Assembly: GCA_910588125.1 (NCBI GenBank)
Contig: CAJUPI010000005.1
Coordinates: 51,747 to 115,746 of the forward strand
Reading direction: 5' to 3'
DNA from: an uncultured Lachnospiraceae bacterium
Lineage (GTDB): Bacteria > Bacillota > Clostridia > Lachnospirales > Lachnospiraceae
DNA length: 64,000 nucleotides
Shown: in pieces, positions 24,962 to 33,756 of the stretch
How the letters are laid out: each line of letters begins with the position of its first letter
Position numbering within the stretch: position 1 is the stretch's first letter
Translations under genes and position numbers: made by a program
The notes under the pieces: model-generated
What the model saw: the letters and a program-made list of their open reading frames with translations, nothing else
What the model was told of the DNA's origin: nothing
The model's database searches: none

Positions 24962-26632
24962 TTACAATTCATCTTTGACATAACCAGCCAAATTGTAAGC
25001 ATGATCGGAAATACGCTCCAGATTGCTGAGAATATCCAGGAACACTACACCGGCAGAAGGTTCGCACTGACCGGCAGAAAGCCGTTCAATATGTTTTTCC
25101 CGCAGCTCTTCCTCCTGATTATCCACATCGTCCTCATATTGGCTTACCTTGCGCACAGAGTCCATGTTGCCGGTCTGCCTGGCGTCAATGGCATGCTGAA
25201 AGGACTGAATCACACTGTCACTGATGCTCCTTAGATCCTTCATCCCCGTCTCCGTGAAATCCAGCTTATGCTGTACCAGGTATTCTGCCTGCTCCGCCAT
25301 ATTTTCTGCATGATCTCCGATCCGCTCAATATCGCTGACGCTGTAGAACAAATTGTTGACAATCCGCTTTTGACGTTCTGTCAAAGAAAGATTATCCACC
25401 TTAATCAGATATTCCGTCAGCATCTTTTCCATATTATCTATGGTTTTCTCTGTTTTATACACAATCTCAACCTCCTCCAGGTTGCCCGTAAGGACGGCAT
25501 CTAAGGCGCGTTTGACATTTTTCATCGTAATCTGCCCCATATGGACCACCTCCAACGCCGCTGTCTCTACGGCAAAAGCCGGAGATTCAAAAATACGTTC
25601 ATCCAGATGCCTCAAGGTCGCAGCCGTCTCCTGATCCCCGGCGTTGCCTTCCTCTTCTTTCTCTTTCACTACCATTCCTGACAGCTTCACAAGCTGATCC
25701 CCAAAAGGAAATAAAAGAGCTGTCATCGTCAAATTAAATACTGTATGGAAAATGGATATCTGTACCGCACTAATATCAGCAGCCGCAAAGGAAGGCATCA
25801 AAGAAAACACCATAAATCCCAGTACACCAAAAAGAATTGCACCAATCACATTAAAGGTCAGGTGCATCACTGCCGCCCGCTTTGCCGTCCGCGAACCGCC
25901 GGCGCTTGAAAGCATGGCCGTGACACAAGAACCGATATTCTGTCCCAGCGTAATATAGATCGCGGCATTCGTCGTCACAATTCCATTCATCGCAAGAGTC
26001 TGTAAGATACCGACAGAAGCAGAAGAACTCTGCAGCAGCGCCGTCACCAGGGCACCAATCAACATACCCAAAAGCGGGTTCCCGCCCAGAAGAGCAAACG
26101 CCCTGGCAAAAACCGGCGCATCCGTATATGAGCTGATAGAACCAGACATAAAATCCAGGCCAGTAAATAAAAGTCCCAGGCCGATCAAAATCTCGCCGAT
26201 CATCTTTTTCTTCTGTCCTTTGGCAAACACCAAAAGCAAAGCTCCCACACCGATGATCAGCGGCGCATAAAAGCCGGGCTTCATAATCTCAAACGCATCT
26301 CCTAACTGGCTCATAGACACGATCCAAGCAGTGATCGTCGTACCGATATTGGCACCCATGATCACCCCTACTGCCTGCGACAGATTTAAAACGCCAGCGC
26401 TGACAAAACCTACCACCATCACCGTAGTAGCTCCACTGCTCTGGATAATTGCCGTAATCAATGCTCCCAGCACCACTGCTAGAAAACGATTATTGGTCAG
26501 CATTCCCAGAAAGCTGCTCATCCGGCTGCCCGCCGTCTTTTGCATGCCATCCGCCATAATGCTCATTCCATACAAAAACATCCCCAGGCCGCCTAAAAAA
26601 CCAAACATGTTAGAAATATCGTTTATCGCCAT
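24962..26632 (-). CDS. Na/Pi cotransporter family protein with PhoU-like C-terminus
   Basis: Membrane protein of the NptA/PNaS family, 556 aa, likely importing or exporting phosphate with Na+. Two repeats carry the signature QSSGATTV (residues ~64-71) and QSSSASVG (~200-207), each followed by GxNIGT/GQNIGS. Nine or so hydrophobic segments span residues 8-320. The C-terminal 200 residues are a helical PhoU-like domain with repeated IERIGDHAENMAE and LERISDHAYNLA motifs. The ATG at 26632 follows GGGAGAAGAG. It stands alone between gap and the repeat-containing gap before hisJ. Confidence 0.92.
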   Translation of the reverse strand: MAINDISNMFGFLGGLGMFLYGMSIMADGMQKTAGSRMSSFLGMLTNNRFLAVVLGALITAIIQSSGATTVMVVGFVSAGVLNLSQAVGVIMGANIGTTITAWIVSMSQLGDAFEIMKPGFYAPLIIGVGALLLVFAKGQKKKMIGEILIGLGLLFTGLDFMSGSISSYTDAPVFARAFALLGGNPLLGMLIGALVTALLQSSSASVGILQTLAMNGIVTTNAAIYITLGQNIGSCVTAMLSSAGGSRTAKRAAVMHLTFNVIGAILFGVLGFMVFSLMPSFAAADISAVQISIFHTVFNLTMTALLFPFGDQLVKLSGMVVKEKEEEGNAGDQETAATLRHLDERIFESPAFAVETAALEVVHMGQITMKNVKRALDAVLTGNLEEVEIVYKTEKTIDNMEKMLTEYLIKVDNLSLTERQKRIVNNLFYSVSDIERIGDHAENMAEQAEYLVQHKLDFTETGMKDLRSISDSVIQSFQHAIDARQTGNMDSVRKVSQYEDDVDNQEEELREKHIERLSAGQCEPSAGVVFLDILSNLERISDHAYNLAGYVKDEL

Positions 26633-26772
26633 TCTCTTCTCCCTGTCTGTCCATCTGTCATCCTGTTACCGGCAAATAAAACCGAAAATCAAATTTATGA
26701 TACCATAACCCGCCTGCCTATTTCAACTGGTTTTCACATATGCCGCGGAAATATCACGGAAATATCCTGTGG

Positions 26773-26810
26773 CCAATGTTATTAAGTTTAGCGCTGGGAA
26801 TACTCAGCCA
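26773..26810 (+). repeat. Family 1 repeat, solitary end
   Basis: Only the left terminal segment (CAATGTTATTAAGTTTAGCG then AATACTCAGCCA) is present, directly followed by unrelated sequence. It lies about 85 bases before the hisJ-like start codon. It is a decayed or deleted copy of the 310-bp element. Confidence 0.7.
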
Positions 26811-26893
26811 TTATTTAATCACGCCATCATTGCATTCCCCGCAAATATCCGCTATAATCCCAATAAATATAATAGCAAGGAGGTCCCTCTTTT

Positions 26894-27694
26894 ATGCTCC
26901 CCGACACCCACATCCATACCTCATTTTCCGGCGACTGCACTACTCCTGCCCGTATCCAGATTGAGCGTTGTCTGTCCCTGGGAATGCAGGAATTATGCAT
27001 CACTGACCACCATGACTACGCTACCGGTATGGCAGAAGAAATCTTTCTTCTGGATTTTCCCTCCTACCTTTCTCAATTGCACAGCCTCCAGGAAGAATAC
27101 TCCGGCCGCATCCGAATCGGTATCGGTTTGGAGCTGGGCCTGCAAATCCGTATTCAGGACTATCTGGAACGGCTGGCCCGTTCTCTCGATGTGGATTATA
27201 TCATTGGATCCTGTCATTTCATCGACCAGATGGATCCTTATTATCCCAGTTTCTTTCAAGGAAGAACCGAGCGCGCCGCCTACGAACGCTTCTTTGAAGT
27301 CTCGCTGAAACGCATTCAAACACTAAGCTGTTTTGATTCCTTTGGCCATCTGGATTATGTAGTCCGCTATGGTCCTGCCACCAACCAAAATTATTCCTTC
27401 TCTGCTTATCAGGATTACATCGATCCGATTTTAAAAACACTGATTGAAAAGGAGATCGCTCTAGAATGCAATACTGCCGGTTTTAAATACGGGTTGGGCC
27501 ATCCGAATCCCACAGAGGATATTCTCCGCCGTTATCATCAGTTAGGCGGAGAACGGATCACTCTCGGTTCGGATGCCCATACCCCGGAATATATCGGACA
27601 TGCCTTTGACCGGGCAAAATCCATCTTGATTGATTGTGGCTTTCGCTATCTCACAGTCTACCGCCAACGAAAGCCTCAATGGATCCCGCTATAA
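26894..27694 (+). CDS. hisJ: Histidinol-phosphatase, HisJ-type PHP domain
   Basis: PHP-superfamily metal-dependent phosphatase, 266 aa, similar to HisK/HisJ enzymes that dephosphorylate L-histidinol phosphate. The PHP metal motifs are DTHIHTSFSGD (~4-14), ITDHHDY (~36-42), an acidic GLELG, and SCHFI. The C-terminal GSDAHTPEYIGHAF holds the last metal ligands. AAGGAGG precedes the ATG. No other his genes are in the window, so the role is judged from family alone; other phosphoesters are possible substrates. Confidence 0.85.
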   Translation: MLPDTHIHTSFSGDCTTPARIQIERCLSLGMQELCITDHHDYATGMAEEIFLLDFPSYLSQLHSLQEEYSGRIRIGIGLELGLQIRIQDYLERLARSLDVDYIIGSCHFIDQMDPYYPSFFQGRTERAAYERFFEVSLKRIQTLSCFDSFGHLDYVVRYGPATNQNYSFSAYQDYIDPILKTLIEKEIALECNTAGFKYGLGHPNPTEDILRRYHQLGGERITLGSDAHTPEYIGHAFDRAKSILIDCGFRYLTVYRQRKPQWIPL

Positions 27695-27706
27695 AAGCAT
27701 ATAAAA

Positions 27707-27803
27707 AGAGCATTGCAAAATAAATCATCCGCCATTTCCGTATCCTGTCTGAACATAAACCGTCCAAACACAAGATACAAAAATAGCGGATGACATTTTT
27801 TAT
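27707..27803. repeat. Family 2 palindromic repeat, decayed copy
   Basis: Starts GCATTGCAAAATAAATCATC and has arms ATCATCCGCCATTT and AAATAGCGGATGACAT. It is related to the GTTGCAAAATA-bounded elements at 48.6, 57.8 and 59.9 kb. The right end has lost the terminal motif. It abuts a family 1 copy that starts 4 bases later. Confidence 0.6.
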
Positions 27804-27806
27804 AAC

Positions 27807-28114
27807 CAATACTATTAAGTTTAGCTCTGAGAATACTCAGCCAGGGAAAAGGAGCGGGAAGAGGCGGGAAATGGTTGGCTGCTTTTGACTTTGCAGGGGT
27901 TTAGAATTTCTTAAATCCCTGAGTTTTGCGTTAAAACGAAAATCCACTCTGTCTGAGCGAAGCGAGTTTGGGGATTTTCGTTTTGCTTTTCGCAAAAATC
28001 AGAGATTTTAGGAATTCTTAATCCTGAAACCGGAAAAAGCAGCCGACCATTTCCCGCCTCTTTCCACTCCTTTTCCCTGGCGTACCTTTTGAAAAACCTA
28101 ACTAAATGACATTG
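27807..28114. repeat. Family 1 palindromic repeat, full copy
   Basis: Full-length element (308 bp) with ends CAATACTATTAAG and CTAAATGACATTG. The outer arms (CCAGGGAAAAGGAG... and ...CTCCTTTTCCCTGG) match each other and differ from those of other copies. It carries the GAGCGAAGCGAG apex. It sits between the convergent hisJ and pnp genes. No direct repeat is visible at its borders. Confidence 0.82.
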
Positions 28115-28150
28115 CAGACCAGCCGCCCTCTTTTATTTTCCCAGGAACCC

Positions 28151-30241
28151 TTATTTCAGATCCCCAGGCTTCATGCTGAGGCTGATCTTTCCCATCTTGT
28201 CTACATCCAATACCTTTACTGTCACAGAGTCACCGATGTTCACCACATCTTCCACCTTCTCAACCCGCTTGTCAGACAGCCTGGAGATATGCACCATGCC
28301 ATCTTTCTTTGGCTTCAGCTCCACGAAAGCGCCAAATGGCATGATCCGCACTACCTTACCTGTAAGCACCTGTCCTGGCTCAATATCGGTCACAATGCTG
28401 GCAATGATCTCCTTCGCTTTCTCAATCATATCTTTATCTGTGCCACAGATATCCACGCGGCCATCCTCAGATATGTCGATCTTTACCCCTGTCTCTTCAA
28501 TAATTTTATTGATCGTGCTGCCCTGTTTGCCTACCACATCCCCGATTTTCTGGGGATCAATAACAATCTGATCAATCTTCGGCGCATATTTGCCTACCTC
28601 TTTCCGGGGTTCGGAAATCACCGGCTTCATTACCTCGTCTAAAATATACAGCCTTGCCTCGCGGGTTCTGGCAATCGCTTCCTCGATAATCGGCCGGGTT
28701 AAACCGTGAATCTTAATATCCATCTGGATCGCTGTGATTCCTTTGTGTGTGCCGCCCACCTTAAAGTCCATATCGCCGAAGAAATCCTCCAGGCCCTGAA
28801 TATCTGTCAATACGATATAATCATCATCGCTCTCTCCCGTCACCAGGCCGCAGGAAATTCCTGCAACCATCGCTTTGATGGGCACCCCGGCGGCCATCAG
28901 AGACAATGTAGAAGCACAGATACTTGCCTGAGAGGTAGAACCATTGGATTCCATAGTTTCCGATACGGTACGGATCGCATAAGGGAATTCTTCCTCACTT
29001 GGCAATACCGGAACCAGCGCTCTCTCTGCCAGCGCACCATGCCCAATTTCCCGGCGTCCCGGTCCTCTGGAAGGCTTTGTCTCACCCACGGAATAAGACG
29101 GGAAATTATAATGATGCATATATCGTTTTGTAGTCTCATTCTCATCTAGGCCATCCAGCCTCTGAGCCTCAGACATCGGCGCCAGAGTACAGATATTCAG
29201 GATCTGCGTCTGGCCGCGGGTAAACATACCGGAGCCATGCACTCTTGGCAGCAGATCGATCTCTGCCGACAATGGGCGGATCTCCGTAATTGCACGGCCA
29301 TCCGGGCGCTTATGATCTTTTAAAATCATCTTGCGGACAGTCTTTTTCTGGTATTGATAAACTGCCTCGCCCAGCACGGCCAGCCACTCCTCCTTCTCCG
29401 CAAAAGCCTCCTCCAGCTTCTCGGTAATACGGCGGATATTTTCTTCCCGTGTCTGCTTATCGTCGGTAAATACCGCTTCCTCCATTTCTGACGGAGGAAC
29501 GATCTCGCGGATCGCCGCAAATAATTCTTCCGGAACTGCACAACTCTCATAAGAGTGTTTCGGCTTACCGCACTCAGCCACAATGGTATCAATGAATTTT
29601 ATAATTTCCTGATTTACTTCATGAGCCTTAAAAATTGCCTGGATCATGACTGCTTCCGGCACTTCCTTGGCGCCCGCTTCAATCATAATCACCTTTTCCC
29701 TGGTAGATGCCACCGTCAATGCCATATCCGACACCAGCTTTTGTTCGTTTGTCGGATTTACGATAAATTCTCCATCGATCATCCCAATCTGGGTCGTGGC
29801 GCACGGGCCGTCAAAGGGAATATCGGAAATACAAGTCGCAATTGCCGATCCCAGCATCGCCGTATACTCCGGGCTGCAATTCGGATCCACAGACATGACC
29901 AGATTATTTAATGTTACATCATTGCGATAATCTTTGGGAAACAGCGGCCGCATCGGGCGGTCGATCACCCGGGATGTCAATACTGCATTTTCCGATGCTT
30001 TACCCTCTCTGCGGTTAAAGCCCCCCGGAATCTTCCCTACGGAATATAACTTTTCCTCAAATTCCACACTTAAAGGGAAAAAATCGATTCCCTCCCGGGG
30101 TTTATCCGACGCGGTAGCCGTGGACAGAACCACCGTATCCCCATAATGCATAAAGGCAGCGCCATTTGCCTGCTTTGCCACTCTTCCCACATCGACTGTC
30201 AGGGTCCTCCCTGCCAGTTCCATACTAAAACTTTTGTACAT
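28151..30241 (-). CDS. pnp: Polyribonucleotide nucleotidyltransferase (PNPase)
   Basis: 3'-5' phosphorolytic exoribonuclease, 696 aa, normal length. Two RNase PH domains (~1-215 and ~310-540) are joined by a helical domain. The second contains the phosphate/metal site in DIQGLEDFFGDMDFKVGG. They are followed by a KH domain (VGKQGSTINKIIEETG, ~565-580) and an S1 domain (GQVLTGKVVRIMPFGAFVEL, ~620-690). The ATG at 30241 follows AAGGAG. It lies downstream of rpsO, the usual pair, and its leader contains a long hairpin that may mediate autoregulation. Confidence 0.97.
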   Translation of the reverse strand: MYKSFSMELAGRTLTVDVGRVAKQANGAAFMHYGDTVVLSTATASDKPREGIDFFPLSVEFEEKLYSVGKIPGGFNRREGKASENAVLTSRVIDRPMRPLFPKDYRNDVTLNNLVMSVDPNCSPEYTAMLGSAIATCISDIPFDGPCATTQIGMIDGEFIVNPTNEQKLVSDMALTVASTREKVIMIEAGAKEVPEAVMIQAIFKAHEVNQEIIKFIDTIVAECGKPKHSYESCAVPEELFAAIREIVPPSEMEEAVFTDDKQTREENIRRITEKLEEAFAEKEEWLAVLGEAVYQYQKKTVRKMILKDHKRPDGRAITEIRPLSAEIDLLPRVHGSGMFTRGQTQILNICTLAPMSEAQRLDGLDENETTKRYMHHYNFPSYSVGETKPSRGPGRREIGHGALAERALVPVLPSEEEFPYAIRTVSETMESNGSTSQASICASTLSLMAAGVPIKAMVAGISCGLVTGESDDDYIVLTDIQGLEDFFGDMDFKVGGTHKGITAIQMDIKIHGLTRPIIEEAIARTREARLYILDEVMKPVISEPRKEVGKYAPKIDQIVIDPQKIGDVVGKQGSTINKIIEETGVKIDISEDGRVDICGTDKDMIEKAKEIIASIVTDIEPGQVLTGKVVRIMPFGAFVELKPKKDGMVHISRLSDKRVEKVEDVVNIGDSVTVKVLDVDKMGKISLSMKPGDLK

Positions 30242-30280
30242 GACATCGTCTCCTTTTCTTTTTTATTCTTTATATCTGTC

Positions 30281-30364
30281 AGAAGACTCCGAAACTACTG
30301 CTCTGCACAAAAACCATACAATACAGCTCTTCTGCCTTTTGTGCACAGCAGTCGTCTCGGTCTT
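30281..30364 (-). promoter_or_regulatory. Long hairpin in pnp leader, candidate RNase III/PNPase autoregulation site
   Basis: Arms of about 28 bases (30281-30312 and 30337-30364) pair with few mismatches; GCACAAAA/TTTTGTGC closes the loop side. It lies 40 bases before the pnp start codon. In enteric bacteria, pnp is autoregulated through RNase III cleavage of such a leader stem. Here the same logic is inferred from position and shape. Confidence 0.5.
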
Positions 30365-30443
30365 GTCCTCTGAAAAATATCATTTATTACCCGTCTATAA
30401 AATCCGGTTTTTCTTGATTTTGCGGACTCCCGCAAACAACGAC

Positions 30444-30467
30444 AGGGTGGAGAAGCCTCTCCACCCC
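30444..30467 (-). terminator. rpsO-pnp intergenic terminator/attenuator
   Basis: GGGGTGGAGA and TCTCCACCCT (complements of 30458-30467 and 30444-30453) form a 10-bp stem with a 4-base loop just after the rpsO stop. The following sequence GTCGTTGTTTG is moderately T-rich, so read-through into pnp is expected. Confidence 0.65.
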
Positions 30468-30477
30468 GAATCCGTCT

Positions 30478-30744
30478 TTATTTTCTGATACCCAGCTTTT
30501 CAATCAAAGCACGATAGCCTTCCAGATCGGTTTTCTTCAAATAATCCAGCAAACCGCGTCTCCGGCCTACCATCTTCAAAAGACCTCTTCTGGAATGATG
30601 ATCCTTCTTATTTTGCTGAAGGTGCTCAGTCAACTCCGCAATCCTGGCTGTCAGAATCGCAATCTGCACCTCCGGTGAACCGGTATCTCCCTGCTTTCTG
30701 CCATACTGCTCAATAATTGCTGCCTTCTTTTCTTTCGAAATCAT
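30478..30744 (-). CDS. rpsO: 30S ribosomal protein S15
   Basis: Small-subunit protein binding the 16S rRNA central domain, 88 aa, exactly the usual length. Signature residues are GDTGSPEVQIAILTARI, LQQNKKDHHSRRGLLKMVGRR and the terminal LGIRK. AAGGAGG lies before the ATG. The promoter is at 30837-30865. The leader of about 85 bases is GC-rich and could hold the S15 autoregulatory fold, although none was proven here. Confidence 0.98.
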   Translation of the reverse strand: MISKEKKAAIIEQYGRKQGDTGSPEVQIAILTARIAELTEHLQQNKKDHHSRRGLLKMVGRRRGLLDYLKKTDLEGYRALIEKLGIRK

Positions 30745-30836
30745 AAGATTTCCTCCTTAATTTTATGCTTACCGAAAACCAGGCTCCCGGTTGGAGTATC
30801 CTGGGAACTGAGCCCCGGCGTCATGAATACCGACTT

Positions 30837-30865
30837 ATCTTACCACAACCGCTTTCGGCTGTCAA
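30837..30865 (-). promoter_or_regulatory. Sigma-A promoter of rpsO
   Basis: Minus strand TTGACA (complement of 30860-30865), 17-base spacer, TAAGAT (complement of 30837-30842). RNA would start near 30830. The remaining 30866-31129 stretch contains no convincing gene or structure beyond a GGGTCAAAA/TTTTGACCC pair about 60 bases apart. Confidence 0.78.
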
Positions 30866-31129
30866 TCGGTTTCTTTTGTTCTGTCCGGCACTGACCGGCA
30901 AGGAGATGCCTCTTTTGAACCGTAACATATAATTCCCTGATGTCAGGGTCAAAAAATCATGCATGAAATACGGAGCAATCGTAGGAACCAGGGGCCAAAA
31001 CACATTTTGACCCCAATATTATTCTATACAGAAATATAAATCACTATAGACAAGAAGAACCCTACCGCCATCAAGATAAGATTCCCTGTGGACTTGGATG
31101 GCTGGCCGCAAGAACACTGCCAAGAAATG

Positions 31130-31579
31130 TTATGCACCCAAATTATCACAACTCTCTCTCATATACAAGCCCTCTTGCGCATCATATATACTTTTTTGCA
31201 GTTTTACGTCCTGTTTTTGCATTTTATGTCTGATATGGTGACATTCCTGATAATATCGTTCCACAGTTTCCCGAACCTGCTTCCAACGATTCTGGCTGAC
31301 TGGGATCAATGTCCCATCCTTCAAAACCGCTCCCCGGGCGCTAACCGATTCCAGGAAATCCATGTGTACAAGAAAAGCATTATGTGTCTTCACGATCGGC
31401 AAATCCTTCAGCAATTCTTCTACATCCTTCAGGCTGCCGCCCACACGATACTCTCTCTTGCCTGTATGGACAAAGGTCTTTCGCTGGTTCATATACACAT
31501 AGCAAATATCCCTTCCCCGCAGAATAATCCGTTCGCCCTTAAACACCCAGACATAATTTCCTTCCATTTTTTGATACAT
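31130..31579 (-). CDS. LytTR-domain transcriptional regulator without receiver domain
   Basis: 149-aa DNA-binding protein consisting mainly of a LytTR beta-fold (residues ~10-110; GRDICYVYMNQRKTFVHTG, FLVHMDFLESV, LIPVSQNRWKQVRETV). It lacks the N-terminal receiver found in AgrA/LytR proteins and ends in a basic helical tail. It may regulate itself or neighbouring genes, as many stand-alone LytTR proteins do. A perfect 7-bp inverted repeat TGGACAA/TTGTCCA (31625-31631, 31644-31650) lies 45 bases upstream and is a possible operator or leader hairpin. The start has GGGAG close by. Confidence 0.82.
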   Translation of the reverse strand: MYQKMEGNYVWVFKGERIILRGRDICYVYMNQRKTFVHTGKREYRVGGSLKDVEELLKDLPIVKTHNAFLVHMDFLESVSARGAVLKDGTLIPVSQNRWKQVRETVERYYQECHHIRHKMQKQDVKLQKSIYDAQEGLYMRESCDNLGA

Positions 31580-31710
31580 ACGCTCCCTGCCCTCTAAAAT
31601 ATTATTATATCTGCATATCCTTCATGGACAAAGGGACATGCACTTGTCCACGGAAGGTAACACTGACACATAATATCTAACGCATCAAAAAACGGTTTAT
31701 GACCAGAGCC

Positions 31711-32172
31711 TCAAAAAAACTTCATATGCACGAAAAACGCAATCAAAATCCCCAACAACGCTCCGGCAAACACCTGAAGCGGCGTATGGCCTACAAACTC
31801 CTTCAATCGTTTCTGAAACTGTTCATTATCCAGATGAAAAAGATCCTGTTCCATAATCAGATTCAGCAACTTTGCCTGCTTCCCGGTTTCCTGGCGCACA
31901 CCAATAGCATCATACATGACTACCGATGCCAAAATAAAACAGATCGCAAATTCAAAAGACTCCACACCATACCGAATCCCCGCACTTGTCGTCAAAGCGC
32001 ATACCGTAGATGAATGGGAACTGGGCATCCCCCCAGATCCCACCAGGCGTTCTGCAGAAAAAGACTCATTCAATGCAAAATCAATCAATGTCTTCAGCAC
32101 TTGCGCCACCATCCAGCCGATCACTGCACTGATTAAAACCTCATTGCCGCATATCCGTTCCCAAAATGACAT
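31711..32172 (-). CDS. Divergent PAP2 family membrane protein (DUF212)
   Basis: 153-aa integral membrane protein of the DUF212/divergent-PAP2 group. The phosphatase-like motifs GGMPSSHSSTV (~46-56) and a later Gly-His (EFVGHTPLQV) near residue 130 are recognisable from the acid-phosphatase family. About four membrane helices are seen. Function is unknown; lipid or isoprenoid phosphate hydrolysis is a guess from the fold. It is 19 bases downstream of glgA on the same strand, so it is probably co-transcribed with it. Confidence 0.85.
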   Translation of the reverse strand: MSFWERICGNEVLISAVIGWMVAQVLKTLIDFALNESFSAERLVGSGGMPSSHSSTVCALTTSAGIRYGVESFEFAICFILASVVMYDAIGVRQETGKQAKLLNLIMEQDLFHLDNEQFQKRLKEFVGHTPLQVFAGALLGILIAFFVHMKFF

Positions 32173-32191
32173 ACGTCTCTCTACCTGTCCT

Positions 32192-33637
32192 TTAATAGCC
32201 GATCAACCAGTCATACAATTCCTGATATTTGGCGGCAGAAGTCTGCCAGGAGAAATCCTGTGCCATAGCACGGTCAATGATTTTATTCCATTCTCTCTTC
32301 TTCTCATAATACACATGCTTTGCATAGCGGACGGAATCCAACATCTCATGCGCATTATAATTAGCAAAAGAAAACCCTGTTCCAATACTCTCATATTCAT
32401 TATATGGCTGTACGGTATCTTTTAATCCCCCGGTTTCACGAACAATCGGAACCGTACCATAGCGCAGTGCCATCAGCTGGCTTAAGCCACAAGGTTCAAA
32501 CAAGGACGGCATCAAAAACGCATCGCATCCGGCATAAATCTTGTGGGATAACTCTTCCGAATAATAAATCTGAGCCGAAACCCGGTCATGGTACTTCCAG
32601 TCATAATGGCGGAACATATTCTCATATCGCTCATCACCAGTACCCAACACAATCAACTGCATATCCTCAGAACAAAGTTCGTCCATAACACCCTGAATCA
32701 AGTCCAGCCCTTTCTGATCCGTAAGGCGCGACACGATACCTACCATAAACTTCTTATCGTCGACAGGCAAACCTACCTGAGCCTGCAAATCCATCTTGTT
32801 CTTAGCCTTCTCCTTCCGGAAATTCTTGGCATTATACGGCTGGGCAATGTGCTTGTCCGTCTCAGGATTAAAGTCCTCATAATCAATGCCATTGACGATT
32901 CCCCGCAGGCTGTTGGATCTGGCCCGCATCAATCCGTCCAGGCCTTCTCCATAAAACGGCATCTTGATCTCGTCGGCATAAGTCTGGCTTACTGTGGTAA
33001 TCGCATCCGCAAACACAATTCCACCCTTTAACATATTTCCGTCTTTATATGCCTCCAGCTTATCCGATGTAAAGTAATAATCCGGCAATCCGGAAAATCT
33101 CTGGATCGTCTTTACATCCCACACACCCTGGAACTTCAGGTTATGGATCGTAATCACAGATTTCATGTCCCGGAAGAACTCTCCGCCCCGGAACCGATCT
33201 TTAAGATAAACCGGAATCAGGCCGGTCTGCCAGTCATGGCAATGCACCACATCAGGCCGAAACCCGATCACTGGCAGGGAAGATAATGCTGCCTGGCAAA
33301 AGAATGAAAATTTCTCCAAATCATAAAACCAGTCGCCATATGGCTTGTCACCGCTGAAATAAGACTCGTTGTCAATAAAATAAAAAGTAATCCCATCCAG
33401 CACATATTGCATAATGCCCACATAGCGGCTTTGCCCCAGATAGTCCATATAAAAATGGTTGATATACGTCATCTCATTGCGCCATTTTTCCTTGATACAG
33501 AGATATTTGGGCACCATCACCCTCACATCAAAATATTCCTTATCGAAGCATTTGGGCAGAGAACCCACCACATCGGCCAAACCGCCGGTCTTGATAAATG
33601 GCACCGCCTCTGAAGCAACAAATAAAATTTTCTTCAT
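32192..33637 (-). CDS. glgA: Glycogen synthase (ADP-glucose, GT5)
   Basis: Adds glucosyl units from ADP-glucose to alpha-1,4-glucan; cytoplasmic GT-B enzyme, 481 aa. The N-terminal KTGGLADVVGSLP motif binds ADP-glucose. The C-terminal half has GIVSRLTDQKGLDL, PSLFEPCGLSQLMALRYGTVPIVRETGGL, the catalytic Glu region. AGGAGG precedes the ATG at 33637. No glgB, glgC or glgD is in the window, so other glycogen genes lie elsewhere. It is followed closely by the DUF212 gene. Confidence 0.95.
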   Translation of the reverse strand: MKKILFVASEAVPFIKTGGLADVVGSLPKCFDKEYFDVRVMVPKYLCIKEKWRNEMTYINHFYMDYLGQSRYVGIMQYVLDGITFYFIDNESYFSGDKPYGDWFYDLEKFSFFCQAALSSLPVIGFRPDVVHCHDWQTGLIPVYLKDRFRGGEFFRDMKSVITIHNLKFQGVWDVKTIQRFSGLPDYYFTSDKLEAYKDGNMLKGGIVFADAITTVSQTYADEIKMPFYGEGLDGLMRARSNSLRGIVNGIDYEDFNPETDKHIAQPYNAKNFRKEKAKNKMDLQAQVGLPVDDKKFMVGIVSRLTDQKGLDLIQGVMDELCSEDMQLIVLGTGDERYENMFRHYDWKYHDRVSAQIYYSEELSHKIYAGCDAFLMPSLFEPCGLSQLMALRYGTVPIVRETGGLKDTVQPYNEYESIGTGFSFANYNAHEMLDSVRYAKHVYYEKKREWNKIIDRAMAQDFSWQTSAAKYQELYDWLIGY

Positions 33638-33756
33638 CGAAATAACCTCCTAATCTGTTGTCCGCCCCCAAAGCAGACCTTGTTATTATCAGTATACAAT
33701 ATTTGAGCGGATTTAGGAAGCAAAATCTTTAAAAACTGCTGTCTTTCCCGGTTTCT

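Noticed and set aside
27800..28123. Target-site duplications around the other full family 1 copies.
   Set aside because: The bases flanking the copies at 27807, 34756 and 63519 were compared and no direct repeats of 5 or more bases were found. Only the 6222 copy has one.
30821..31003. A 60-aa frame upstream of rpsO.
   Set aside because: It would begin upstream of the rpsO promoter and run through the promoter boxes. There is no ribosome site.
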